Positions 7,864 through 15,981 of a DNA stretch of 64,000 bases are shown one piece after another. Each line of letters starts with the position of its first letter. The stretch's first letter is position 1. A program made the position numbers and the translations under genes. Under the pieces are notes generated by a model, which saw only the letters and a list, made by a program, of their open reading frames with translations, made no database searches and was not told where the DNA came from. The stretch covers positions 124,001 to 188,000 of the forward strand of contig NZ_JACEIB010000001.1 of NCBI RefSeq assembly GCF_013778325.1. Reading direction: 5' to 3'. The DNA is from Sphingomonas chungangi. Its GTDB lineage: Bacteria > Pseudomonadota > Alphaproteobacteria > Sphingomonadales > Sphingomonadaceae.

Positions 7864-9171
7864 ATGTCGAAAGCGTTGCGCGTCGCTCTGGCTGGTCTCG
7901 GCACGGTGGGGGCCGGGGTGATCAAGCTGATCGACACCAACCGCGAGATCGTCGAGCGTCGCGCCGGCCGCGCGATCGAGATCGTCGCCGTCTCGGCGCG
8001 CGACCGTACCCGTGATCGCGGCGTCGACCTCGCTCGTTTCAACTGGGTTGATGATGCCGCCGAGCTCGCCGCCCGCGAGGATATCGACGTGGTGGTCGAG
8101 CTGATCGGCGGCGCCGACGGCCCGGCTCTGACACTGGCGCGGCGTACCATCGCGGCCGGGCGTCACTTCGTCACCGCCAACAAGGCGATGATCGCGCATC
8201 ACGGCCTCGGTCTTGCGGGAGACGCCGAGGGCAAGGGCGTCGCGTTCAAGTACGAGGCGGCGGTCGCGGGCGGCATCCCGGTGATCAAGGGGCTGCGCGA
8301 GGGCGCGGCGGCCAATGCGATCGGGCGCGTCTACGGCATCCTCAACGGCACCTGCAATTACATCCTGACCACGATGGAGGCCGAGGGCCGCGACTTCGCC
8401 GAGGTGCTCGGCGAGGCACAGCGGCTCGGTTATGCGGAAGCGGACCCGTCTTTCGACATCGATGGCGTCGATGCGGCGCACAAGCTTTCGATCCTCGCCT
8501 CGCTGTCGTTCGGATCGAAGATCGATTTCGGCGCGGCGGCCATATCCGGCATCCGCCACGTTATCGCCGCCGACATCGCGCAGGCGCAGGCGCTGGGCTA
8601 TCGCGTCCGCCTCGTCGGCCTCGCCGAGGCGCAGCCCGAGGGCAGCACCACCGCCGGCCTGTTCCAGCGCGTCGCACCCTGCCTGGTGCCGGCGAACCAT
8701 CCGCTCGCCCATGTCGCCGGCTCGCTCAACGCGGTGGTGGCGGAGGGCAATTTCGTCGGCCGCCTGTTCTTCGAGGGCCGGGGCGCGGGCGAAGGCCCGA
8801 CCGCTTCCGCCGTCGTCGCCGACCTGATCGATATCGCGCGCGGCGAATATGGCCCCGCCTTCGCCATGCCGGTGGAAAGCCTCGCCGAGATGGCGCCCGC
8901 GCCCGCCGGCGAGCGTCGCGGACGCGCCTACCTCCGCTTCTCCGTCGCCGACAGGCCTGGCGTGCTCGCCGAGATAGCGGCGGCCATGCGCGATGCAGGA
9001 GTCTCGATCGAGAGCTTGATCCAGCGCGGCACCACGCCCGACGGCGGCGTACTCGTCGCGATGGTGACGCATGAAGGGCCGGAACGCGCCGTCAGCGACG
9101 CGCTCGCCCGTCTCGAAGGCTCGCAGAGCCTGATCGGCGCGCCGATGCTGATGCACATCCTGGATGTCTGA
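7864..9171 (+). CDS. hom: Homoserine dehydrogenase
   Basis: A 435-aa enzyme that reduces aspartate semialdehyde to homoserine, the branch to threonine and methionine. The N-terminal Rossmann fold reads ALAGLGTVGAGV (residues 7-18). The catalytic domain shows TANKAMIAHHG, AAVAGGIPVIKGLREG, the GILNGTCNYIL signature and EAQRLGYAEADP. A C-terminal ACT domain (about 350-435: SVADRPGVLAEIAAAM) should give allosteric control. Start at MSKALRVAL with GGGAGGG five to six bases upstream; that site lies in a hairpin. A monofunctional dehydrogenase without aspartokinase is usual here. Confidence 0.96.
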   Translation: MSKALRVALAGLGTVGAGVIKLIDTNREIVERRAGRAIEIVAVSARDRTRDRGVDLARFNWVDDAAELAAREDIDVVVELIGGADGPALTLARRTIAAGRHFVTANKAMIAHHGLGLAGDAEGKGVAFKYEAAVAGGIPVIKGLREGAAANAIGRVYGILNGTCNYILTTMEAEGRDFAEVLGEAQRLGYAEADPSFDIDGVDAAHKLSILASLSFGSKIDFGAAAISGIRHVIAADIAQAQALGYRVRLVGLAEAQPEGSTTAGLFQRVAPCLVPANHPLAHVAGSLNAVVAEGNFVGRLFFEGRGAGEGPTASAVVADLIDIARGEYGPAFAMPVESLAEMAPAPAGERRGRAYLRFSVADRPGVLAEIAAAMRDAGVSIESLIQRGTTPDGGVLVAMVTHEGPERAVSDALARLEGSQSLIGAPMLMHILDV

Positions 9172-9250
9172 GAGTCCAGCGCTGCCATTCTCGACATCGT
9201 AACCGGGCTTCCCTATCGCTCGCCCGTCCCGGCAAATTCAAGGAGTCGTC

Positions 9251-10231
9251 ATGTCGACCAGCAGTATCGCCGCAAGTCAGGTTCTCGATCGCGTTCTCGT
9301 TCTCGAAATGGTGCGCGTCACGGAAGCGGCGGCGATCTCGGCGGCGAAGCTGATCGGGCGCGGCGACGAGAAGGCGGCCGACGCCGCCGCCGTCGAGGCG
9401 ATGCGTGCCGCCTTCAACGAGCTGGAGTTCGACGGCACCGTCGTGATCGGCGAGGGCGAGCGCGACGAGGCGCCGATGCTCTACATCGGCGAGAAGGTCG
9501 GCACCGGCAAAGGCCCCAAGATCGACATCGCGCTCGATCCGCTGGAAGGCACCACCATCACCGCCAAGGCCGGCCCCAACGCGCTCGCTGTGCTGGCGAT
9601 CGCCGAGGATGGCTGCCTGCTCAATGCGCCCGATGTCTATATGGACAAGCTGGCGATCGGGCCGGGCTATGAGCGCGGCCTCGTCAGCCTCGACCAGACG
9701 CCGACCGAGCGCGTCACCGCCTTCGCCAAGGCGAAGGGCGTGGAACCGGGCGAGATCACAGTGATGGTGCTCGATCGCCCGCGCCACGAGAAGCTGATCG
9801 CCGAGCTGCGCGCGCTCGGCTGCGGCGTGCACCTGATCCCGGACGGCGACGTCGCCGGCGTCATTTCCGTGACCGATCCGGAATCGACCGTCGACATGTA
9901 TATGGGCTCGGGCGGCGCGCCCGAGGGTGTGCTCGCGGCGGCGGCTCTGTCGTGCGTCGGCGGCCAGTTCCAGGGCCGGCTGCTGTTCCGCAACGACGAC
10001 GAGAAGGCGCGCGCCGCCAAGTGGGGCGTGACCGACCTCAACCGCATCTACCAGCTCGAGGATCTGGTGAAGGGCGACGCGATCTTTGCCGCCACCGGCG
10101 TGACCGACGGCTCGCTGCTCGATGGGGTCAAGCGCCGCAAGGACGGCGTGCTGACCACCGAGAGCGTGGTGATGCGCGCCTCCTCGCGCACCATCCGCTG
10201 GGTGAAGGGCGAGCACCACAAGCCCCGCTGA
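9251..10231 (+). CDS. glpX: Class II fructose-1,6-bisphosphatase GlpX
   Basis: A 326-aa phosphatase for gluconeogenesis. GlpX landmarks are present: VVIGEGERDEAPML with the metal-binding Glu, the DIALDPLEGTT phosphatase motif, KAGPNALAVLAIAEDG, and GSGGAPEGVLAAAAL. Length is normal. AAGGAG lies eight to nine bases before the ATG. It follows hom by 79 bases and is followed by a hairpin and an antiporter gene. Sphingomonads often rely on the Entner-Doudoroff route, for which this is the gluconeogenic FBPase. Confidence 0.95.
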   Translation: MSTSSIAASQVLDRVLVLEMVRVTEAAAISAAKLIGRGDEKAADAAAVEAMRAAFNELEFDGTVVIGEGERDEAPMLYIGEKVGTGKGPKIDIALDPLEGTTITAKAGPNALAVLAIAEDGCLLNAPDVYMDKLAIGPGYERGLVSLDQTPTERVTAFAKAKGVEPGEITVMVLDRPRHEKLIAELRALGCGVHLIPDGDVAGVISVTDPESTVDMYMGSGGAPEGVLAAAALSCVGGQFQGRLLFRNDDEKARAAKWGVTDLNRIYQLEDLVKGDAIFAATGVTDGSLLDGVKRRKDGVLTTESVVMRASSRTIRWVKGEHHKPR

Positions 10232-10263
10232 GTGGCGTTGACAGCGTAAGCCAAGAGCCTAAT

Positions 10264-10284
10264 CCTCCCGAAAAACACGGGAGG
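10264..10284 (+). promoter_or_regulatory. Hairpin overlapping the antiporter Shine-Dalgarno
   Basis: CCTCCCG (10264-10270) pairs perfectly with CGGGAGG (10278-10284) around an AAAAACA loop. The 3' arm is the Shine-Dalgarno for the GTG start at 10293. The arm sequence is nearly the same as that before hom. A weak terminator for glpX is the alternative, but only TTT follows. Confidence 0.55.
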
Positions 10285-10292
10285 GGTTTCCG

Positions 10293-11567
10293 GTGGCGTC
10301 GGTGCACGCGAACGAGCAATTGCTGTTCTCGATCCTGCTGCAGCTGATCCTGATGATCGGCGCGGCGCGGATCCTGAACGGCGTGTTCCGCGCGATGGGC
10401 CAGCCGGGCGTGATCGGTGAGATCGTCGCCGGCCTGATGCTCGGGCCGTCGCTTTTCGGCCATTTCTTCCCCGGCATCTCGCTCTCGATCTTCGGTGCCA
10501 AGGCCAGCCCGCCGATCACGATGCTGAGCCAGATCGGCCTGATCCTGCTGATGTTCCAGATCGGCGCGGATTTCGAATTCGGCCACCTCCGCTCCGCCAA
10601 GATGAAGCGCGCCACCCTGCTGATCGCGATCGGATCGATCGTCGTGCCGTTCGGTCTCGGCCTGTGGCTGGGCTTCGCCTCGCAGCCGAGCATCGCACCG
10701 TCGATCGATCCGCTGACCTATGCGCTGTTCTGCGGCGTCGCGCTGGCGATCACCGCGGTGCCGATCCTCGGCCGCATCCTGCGCGAGTTCGAGCTGACCC
10801 GTACCCCGATCGGCGTCGTCGCCATCTCGGCGGCCGCGATCAACGACGTGGTGGGCTGGGTGATGCTCGCCTGCATCTCCGCTTATGCGACGACGATGTT
10901 CTCCACCACCTTCCTGCTCTGGCGCCTGCTGGCGATCGGCGCACTGCTGCTGGTGTTGCGCTTCCCGCTCTCGCCGTTGGCGGACTGGCTGGTGCGCCGC
11001 TATCCGGTGGTGGATGGCCGCCTGCCCGCGAACCTGATGGCGGCGGTGCTGTGCCTCACCTTCGCGCTCGGCATCGCCACCTACCAGATCGGCATCTTCG
11101 CGATCTTCGGCGGCTTCGCCTGCGGCCTGCTCTTCCACCGGCACACCGAATTCGTCGCGGCCTGGCACAGGCAGGCTGGGCATTTCACCCTGGTCTTCTT
11201 CCTGCCCGTCTTCTTCACCTTCACCGGCCTGCGCACCAACCTGCTGGGCCTGGCTCCGAGCGATCTCGGCTGGCTGGCGCTGGTGCTGGCGGCAGCGATC
11301 GGGGGGAAGCTGGTGCCGGTGTTCCTCGCCGCGCGCACCGCTGGCTTCGACACCAACGAATCCTCGATCCTTGCCAGCCTGATGAACACCCGCGCGCTGA
11401 TGGAGCTGATCGTGCTCAACATCGGCTTCGATCTCGGCTTTCTGCCGCAGACCATGTTCACGATGCTGGTGGTGATGGCGGTAGCGACGACGCTGATGAC
11501 CGGGCCGCTGCTGAAGCTGCTGCTGCCGCGCGTCGGCCATGTCGTGCTGAGGGCGGCCGAGGCCTGA
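10293..11567 (+). CDS. Cation:proton antiporter, CPA2 family
   Basis: A 424-aa polytopic membrane protein with about 12 hydrophobic segments. It fits the monovalent cation:H+ antiporter-2 (KefB/NapA-like) group: QPGVIGEIVAGLMLGPSLFG in helix 2-3, QIGLILLMFQIGADF, and AISAAAINDVVGWVMLA, which holds the ND motif expected for ion exchange. There is no KTN/RCK nucleotide-binding domain at the C-terminus. The start is GTG, preceded by GGGAGGGG; no ATG fits as well. It presumably exports Na+ or K+ for protons; the ion is unknown. Confidence 0.88.
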   Translation: MASVHANEQLLFSILLQLILMIGAARILNGVFRAMGQPGVIGEIVAGLMLGPSLFGHFFPGISLSIFGAKASPPITMLSQIGLILLMFQIGADFEFGHLRSAKMKRATLLIAIGSIVVPFGLGLWLGFASQPSIAPSIDPLTYALFCGVALAITAVPILGRILREFELTRTPIGVVAISAAAINDVVGWVMLACISAYATTMFSTTFLLWRLLAIGALLLVLRFPLSPLADWLVRRYPVVDGRLPANLMAAVLCLTFALGIATYQIGIFAIFGGFACGLLFHRHTEFVAAWHRQAGHFTLVFFLPVFFTFTGLRTNLLGLAPSDLGWLALVLAAAIGGKLVPVFLAARTAGFDTNESSILASLMNTRALMELIVLNIGFDLGFLPQTMFTMLVVMAVATTLMTGPLLKLLLPRVGHVVLRAAEA

Positions 11568-11616
11568 TTCCAGAAGCTCGATTCACAGGCCCGTCATCAT
11601 CCGCTAGGGCGGTGGC

Positions 11617-13383
11617 ATGAACGCCGCCGCCCCCTGTGGAGTGACCCGATCGATCCTCGGCCAGCCCTGGCGCTGGCGCGGCCTCGCCAACGTCGACAGC
11701 GACGTGGGCTTCCGCCCGGACTCACTGGTCGACCAGTTACTGATGGCGCGCGGCTGCGCGCGGGACGCGCTGGAGAGCCACCGCGCACCCACCATCCGCG
11801 CCTTCATGCCCGATCCGTCGATCTTCCGGGACATGGACAAGGCGGCCGAGCGCCTCGCGCAGGCGGTCGAGCATCAGGAGCCGGTCACCATCTTCGGCGA
11901 CTATGACGTGGACGGCGCCACCTCGGCGGCGTTGCTCGTCCGCCTGCTGCGCGATCTTGGCCTCAAGGCGGGCACCTACATCCCCGATCGCCTGCTCGAG
12001 GGCTACGGCCCCTCCGCCGATGCGCTGGTGCGGCTCGCGGAGGCAGGCGCGAGCCTCGTCGTCACCGTCGATTGCGGCGCGATGGCCTATGAGGCGCTGC
12101 AGGCCGCGAAGGATGCCGGGTTGGATGTCGTGGTGGTCGATCACCACAAATGCGCCACCTCGCTCCCGGTCGCGCACGCTTTGGTCAACCCGAACCGGCT
12201 CGACGAGGACGAAGGTGCGGCACACGGCCACCTTGCGGCGGTGGGTGTGGCGTTCCTGTTGGGCGCCGCGTTGATCCGGACGCTGCGCGCGCGCGGCTGG
12301 TTCGCCAACCGGCCCGAGCCCAAGCTTCTCGACCTGCTCGACATCGTCGCGCTCGGCACGGTGGCGGACGTGGCACAGCTCAAGGGCCTCAACCGTGCCT
12401 TCGTGGCGCAGGGCCTCAAGGTGATGGCCGGCCGCCGCAACATCGGCCTTGCCGCTCTGATCGAGGCGGCACGGCTCACCCGCAACCCGACCTGCACCGA
12501 TCTCGGCTTCGCGCTTGGACCGCGCATCAATGCCGGCGGCCGCGTCGGCCGCGCCGATCTCGGCGTGCGCCTGCTGACCACCGAGGACGAAGGCGAAGCC
12601 CGCGCCATCGCCGCCGAGCTGAACATCCTCAACGAGGAGCGCCGCGCGATCGAGCAGGCGGTGCGCGAGGAGGCCGAGGCGCTGCTGGCGGCCCAAGGCA
12701 ATCGCGCGGTGGCGGTGATCGCCGGCCATGGCTGGCACCCCGGCGTGATCGGCATCGTCGCCAGCCGGATCAAGGAACGCGCGGGCAAGCCCGCCATCGT
12801 CGTCGCGCTGGACGGCGGCATCGGCAAGGGATCGGGCCGCTCGATCTCGGGCGTCGATCTTGGTGCGGCAGTGCTGGCCGCCAAGGACAGCGGTCTGCTC
12901 GTCGCGGGCGGCGGGCACGCCATGGCCTGCGGCATTACCATCGACGAGGCGAAGCTCGACGCCTTTGCCGAATTTCTCGACGATCGCCTGGCGAAAGACG
13001 TCGCGGTCAGCTCCGATACCCGCGCGCTGCTGCTGGACGCGGTGGTCGGCCCCGGCGGCGTCACCCCGGCGCTGGTCGAAGCGCTGGAGGCGGGCGGCCC
13101 CTATGGCGCCGGCTGGCCCGGCCCGCGCGTCGCCGCCGGGCGGGTGCGCGTGGTGAAGGCGGACATCGTCGGCAACGGCCATGTCCGCGCGATCGTCTCG
13201 GGTGACGACGGCAAGCCGATCAAGGCAATGGCGTTCGGCTCTGCCGACACCGCGCTCGGCCAAGCGTTGCTCGGCGCGGGCTCGACGCGGAAGCTCTGGC
13301 TCGCCGGCCGCGCCCGCATCGACGATTGGGCGTCGCGCCCCGCGGCCGAACTTCATCTCGACGACGCCGCCTGGGCGGATTGA
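11617..13383 (+). CDS. recJ: Single-stranded-DNA-specific exonuclease RecJ
   Basis: A 588-aa DHH-family 5'-3' ssDNA exonuclease used in recombination and mismatch repair. Metal-binding motifs are GDYDVDGATSAAL (Asp95 region), TVDCGAM, VVDHHK with Asp175-His176-His177, and the DHHA1 domain GPRINAGGRVGRADLGV and SGRSISGVDLG..GGHAMACG. The C-terminal OB-like domain is complete. Length is usual. It ends 43 bases before tRNA-Glu and is the last chromosomal gene before the integrated element. Confidence 0.95.
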   Translation: MNAAAPCGVTRSILGQPWRWRGLANVDSDVGFRPDSLVDQLLMARGCARDALESHRAPTIRAFMPDPSIFRDMDKAAERLAQAVEHQEPVTIFGDYDVDGATSAALLVRLLRDLGLKAGTYIPDRLLEGYGPSADALVRLAEAGASLVVTVDCGAMAYEALQAAKDAGLDVVVVDHHKCATSLPVAHALVNPNRLDEDEGAAHGHLAAVGVAFLLGAALIRTLRARGWFANRPEPKLLDLLDIVALGTVADVAQLKGLNRAFVAQGLKVMAGRRNIGLAALIEAARLTRNPTCTDLGFALGPRINAGGRVGRADLGVRLLTTEDEGEARAIAAELNILNEERRAIEQAVREEAEALLAAQGNRAVAVIAGHGWHPGVIGIVASRIKERAGKPAIVVALDGGIGKGSGRSISGVDLGAAVLAAKDSGLLVAGGGHAMACGITIDEAKLDAFAEFLDDRLAKDVAVSSDTRALLLDAVVGPGGVTPALVEALEAGGPYGAGWPGPRVAAGRVRVVKADIVGNGHVRAIVSGDDGKPIKAMAFGSADTALGQALLGAGSTRKLWLAGRARIDDWASRPAAELHLDDAAWAD

Positions 13384-13426
13384 CCGGACGCGCGTGATGC
13401 CCTAACGCGCGGCCTCGCTTCGCGCT

Positions 13427-13502
13427 GGCCCCATCGTCTAGCGGTCTAGGACGTCGCCCTTTCACGGCGAAAACACGGGTTCGAGTCCCGTTGGGGTCAC
13501 CA
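13427..13502 (+). tRNA. tRNA-Glu (UUC)
   Basis: A full cloverleaf of 76 nt with encoded CCA. The acceptor stem GGCCCCA pairs with TGGGGTC (one G-T). The D arm is GTCTAGCGGTCTAGGAC. The anticodon stem TCGCC/GGCGA encloses CTTTCAC with anticodon TTC. The T arm is CGGGTTCGAGTCCCG. Its last 15 nt form part of attL of the integrated element. Confidence 0.97.
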
Positions 13503-13511
13503 AAATCCTCT
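13488..13511 (+). repeat. attL: 24-bp direct repeat in the tRNA-Glu 3' end
   Basis: The sequence beginning CCGTTGGGGTCACCAAAATC recurs identically, over 24 bases, at 38320-38343. The first 15 bases are the tRNA 3' end including CCA. The flanking bases differ at both ends, so the repeat is exactly bounded. Confidence 0.95.
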
Positions 13512-13568
13512 CCCAGAGGGTTCCAGAAGATGCCAGGAATGGCGGATTTCTGCGGTTTTTCGTGGTAA

Positions 13569-13664
13569 GGTATCCCATACGGAGCGGTCTCGGACCACCG
13601 GATACCAGCACGTTGATGGTATGTCTGATGGTAGCGCAGCCCTCCCCGAGCAGGAGATACCATC
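13569..13664. promoter_or_regulatory. Candidate integrase arm-type sites, left end
   Basis: The leader of the integrase gene holds several copies of GATGGTA in both orientations: TGATGGTATG at 13614-13623, TGATGGTA at 13626-13633, GATACCATC at 13656-13664, plus the palindrome GGTATCCCATAC at 13569-13580. TGATGGTATG also occurs at 38249-38258 near attR. Such clusters are expected for tyrosine-integrase arm binding; the role is inferred. Confidence 0.45.
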
Positions 13665-14900
13665 ATGGCGCTTACCGCTCTCGCGATCAGGAACGCCAAA
13701 GGCAGGGATAAGCCCTACAAGCTCACCGACAGCGACGGGCTGTTCCTCTATGTGACGCCGAATGGCCGTCGCTACTGGCGGATGAACTACCGCCACATGA
13801 GCAAGCAGAAGACTTTGGCCTTCGGGGTTTATCCCGATTCCGGTCTTGCCGAGGCCCGCGAGCAGCGCGACGCGGCTCGAAAGGTGTTGGCTCGCGGAGA
13901 TGACCCCGCCGAGAAGATCAGGCTCGATAGGGTCGCGGCGACTGTGGCCGCCTCCAACAGCTTTAAGGCGGTCGCCGACGAATGGCTGGTGAAGGCAGAA
14001 CGCGAAGGCCGCTCCGCCGTGACGATGAAGAAGCTCCGATGGTTGCTGGACTTCATCAACGCCTCGATCGGCAAGCGCCCGATCTCCGCGATCACGGCGC
14101 AGGAGCTTTTGACGATGCTCCGCAAGATGGAAAGCAAGGGCCGCTACGAAACCGCCAAGCGCCTGCGCAGCACATGCGGCCAGGTTTTCCGCTACGCTAT
14201 CGCTACCGCCCGCGCGGATCGTGATGTAGCCGCCGACCTGCGCGGCGCGCTGATCGCTCCCCAACCTGTTCATCGGGCTGCGATCACCATTGCAGAAGAA
14301 GCAGGCGGTCTGCTGCGTGCGATCGAGGCGTTCGAGGGGCATCCCAACACCAAGACGGCGTTGCGACTACTGCCGCATGTGTTCGTCCGCCCAGGTGAAC
14401 TGCGCCATGCTGAGTGGGCCGACTTCGATCTCGACAAGGCGCTTTGGACGATCCCGCCGCACAAAACCAAGATGCGGCGCCCACACAGCATTCCTCTCTC
14501 AACCCAGGCTCTCGCGATCCTCGGTAGCATCGAGCATGATGCGGATTACAGCCGGCTTCTGTTTCCGTCGCTGCGTTCGGTCGATCGGCCGATGTCGGAG
14601 AACACGATCAACGCGGCTTTACGGCGTATGGGATACGCGCAGGATGAAATGACCGGCCACGGCTTCCGCGCCATGGCGGCGACCTTGCTCAACGAAATGG
14701 GGCAGTGGCATCCCGATGCCGTCGAGCGTCAGTTGGCCCATTCCGATAACAACGCGGTGCGCCGCGCTTACACGCGGGGGGAATATTGGGATGAGCGTGC
14801 CTGCATGATGCAGCACTGGTCAGACTACCTCGATTTGCTCCGCGATGGGCGGAATGTGGTCACCGGCAAGTTTGCAAAGACGAGCCGTAAGGCCGCTTGA
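13665..14900 (+). CDS. int: Tyrosine integrase, P4 type
   Basis: A 411-aa site-specific recombinase that should integrate and excise the element at tRNA-Glu. The N-terminal DUF4102 arm-binding domain (LTALAIRNAKGRDKPYKLTDSDGLFLYV) is followed by a SAM-like core-binding domain (about 95-180). In the catalytic domain I see Arg242 (VRPGELR), His332-Arg335 (GHGFRA), His359 (LAHSDNN) and the nucleophile Tyr369 (RRAYTRGEY), so it looks active. GAGCAGGAG precedes the ATG. It reads away from attL, the common layout for P4-type islands. Confidence 0.96.
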   Translation: MALTALAIRNAKGRDKPYKLTDSDGLFLYVTPNGRRYWRMNYRHMSKQKTLAFGVYPDSGLAEAREQRDAARKVLARGDDPAEKIRLDRVAATVAASNSFKAVADEWLVKAEREGRSAVTMKKLRWLLDFINASIGKRPISAITAQELLTMLRKMESKGRYETAKRLRSTCGQVFRYAIATARADRDVAADLRGALIAPQPVHRAAITIAEEAGGLLRAIEAFEGHPNTKTALRLLPHVFVRPGELRHAEWADFDLDKALWTIPPHKTKMRRPHSIPLSTQALAILGSIEHDADYSRLLFPSLRSVDRPMSENTINAALRRMGYAQDEMTGHGFRAMAATLLNEMGQWHPDAVERQLAHSDNNAVRRAYTRGEYWDERACMMQHWSDYLDLLRDGRNVVTGKFAKTSRKAA

Positions 14901-14918
14901 CCGAGATTCGCGTCCACC

Positions 14919-14945
14919 GTGCCCCGCCGACGAACGGCGGGGCAC
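14919..14945. terminator. Hairpin between convergent int and alpA-like genes
   Basis: A perfect 10-bp stem, GTGCCCCGCC (14919-14928) with GGCGGGGCAC (14936-14945), around a 7-base loop. It sits between the stops of the integrase gene and the AlpA-like gene. No T run is seen, so termination is likely but not certain. Confidence 0.6.
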
Positions 14946-14958
14946 GGCATCCCGTTCG

Positions 14959-15162
14959 TCAGGCACCCTGCCCCTCTCGATACGCAGCCGGATCGTCGAT
15001 CCAGCGATTGACGGCGGACTCGCGCCAGCCAGCGCCGTGGACGCTGATGGAAAGCTGACGCGGGAATGTGCCATCCGCGATCTTGCGGTAGAGGGTCGAG
15101 CGAGAAAGCCCAGTACGGGCCAGAACCGTTTTCAGTCGGATGATGCGTTCGGAGTTGGACAT
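14959..15162 (-). CDS. AlpA family transcriptional regulator/excisionase
   Basis: A 67-aa winged-helix protein of the AlpA (MerR-like) group: RLKTVLARTGLSRSTLYRKIADGTFPRQLSI, then WRESAVNRWIDD. In P4-like islands AlpA proteins activate or act as excision factors for the neighbouring integrase. It converges on int through a shared hairpin. Pairing of int and alpA at the left end supports an excision-control role. Confidence 0.9.
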   Translation of the reverse strand: MSNSERIIRLKTVLARTGLSRSTLYRKIADGTFPRQLSISVHGAGWRESAVNRWIDDPAAYREGQGA

Positions 15163-15658
15163 GGATGCAAGCCTTTCAAAGCAGGCGTTTCACTAGCTCC
15201 CGCCACGAACATTGGATGTTGATGCGTCCCGGGCAAGCGGCGCCTTCGGCGCCCCGGCATGCCAACAAAAATCCGCAGGGTGACTATAGAAGACTGTAGC
15301 GGACCCGAGAGGACAGCAGCGGAATCTCGGCGCATTCCAGCGCAAAATAAAGCGATCCAGCTTTTGTCTTACTGTTGCACGGGAGACACGCTTTTCGAGA
15401 GCGGATCGGGCGTCTCGTGCTCGTTTCTGAAAACTTTTAAGTCGAGTCGTACATGGCAGACCTGATTTTCTGGCCTGCCCGCCAGAGATCAGCATGTTCC
15501 TAACCGTGTCGTCGTGCAAGGCTATCGGCACTGAAGTTCCGATTACGGCACGGCGATGCCGATCCTGGAGCGATCCTCAATCTATTCGAGCTTCGAAACC
15601 CGGCGCGTTGGAGGTTATCGGGCCTTTCGCGCCACGCCTGGTCTTCGCAAGGCGGCGC
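15163..15658. other. Gap with no convincing gene
   Basis: About 500 bases between the AlpA-like gene and the ribbon-helix-helix gene. A 112-codon minus-strand frame (15193-15531) exists, but its second half looks like translated noncoding DNA and it has no good ribosome site. A GGCGCCTTCGGCGCC hairpin lies at 15238-15252, upstream of the AlpA-like start. I see nothing else defined; promoters for the AlpA-like gene are probably here. Confidence 0.4.
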
Positions 15659-15823
15659 TTACTTGGTATTTTGAGCGGCTTCCAAGCGCGCGACTTCGCG
15701 CTCCAAGACGTCGCGGATAAACGCCGCCCTGCGCTGCGCACCCACCAATTTGTCAATCCGCTCGCCAAGCCCTTCAGGTAGCCGGACGTTGGTCGATTTC
15801 ACGTTGAGCGGCGGCCTTCCCAT
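15659..15823 (-). CDS. Small ribbon-helix-helix DNA-binding protein
   Basis: A 54-aa protein, MGRPPLNVKSTNVRLPEGLGERIDKLVG... , with the RHH (CopG/Arc) pattern. A basic N-terminus and a beta strand (STNVRLPEG) are followed by helix 1 (LGERIDKLVG), a turn (AQRRAAFI) and helix 2 (RDVLEREVARLEAA). Proteins of this type bind palindromes as dimers and are often autorepressors or antitoxins. It starts 45 bases from the nearer of two related palindromes (15868-15927) that separate it from the divergent operon. No obvious toxin partner lies downstream. Confidence 0.75.
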   Translation of the reverse strand: MGRPPLNVKSTNVRLPEGLGERIDKLVGAQRRAAFIRDVLEREVARLEAAQNTK

Positions 15824-15867
15824 TCTCGTGTCGTAGCCCGGCAGAACGCGCGTTCAATCGGAAGCAG

Positions 15868-15887
15868 AATAAGCGGTGCCGCTTATT
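15868..15887. promoter_or_regulatory. Palindromic operator 1
   Basis: AATAAGCGGTGCCGCTTATT: perfect 9-bp arms around TG. It lies between the RHH gene and the divergent three-gene operon. A second near copy is centred exactly 42 bp away, about four helical turns, so two dimers could bind the same DNA face. Confidence 0.65.
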
Positions 15888-15911
15888 GATTATTTCCAAG
15901 CTTGTGCGCTA

Positions 15912-15927
15912 TAAGCGGTGCCGGTTA
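15912..15927. promoter_or_regulatory. Palindromic operator 2
   Basis: TAAGCGGTGCCGGTTA: the core of operator 1 with one mismatch in the right arm. It sits 55 bases before the start codon at 15982 and is the likely lower-affinity site. The binder is inferred to be the adjacent RHH protein. Confidence 0.6.
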
Positions 15928-15981
15928 CTCGTTGCCGGCGCCTCCATCGCCTCTGTCAGCGAGTGTGACGAGGGCAGGCCG

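Noticed and set aside
7783-13356. Long minus-strand frames (7783-9156, 9092-10219, 10128-11540, 11737-13356)
   Set aside because: Each mirrors hom, glpX, the antiporter or recJ, all with clear catalytic motifs on the plus strand. High GC keeps the opposite frame open.
15193-15531. A 112-codon minus-strand frame between the AlpA-like and RHH genes
   Set aside because: No ribosome site and half of it reads like noncoding DNA. Part of the first half could be a remnant, but no family is recognisable.
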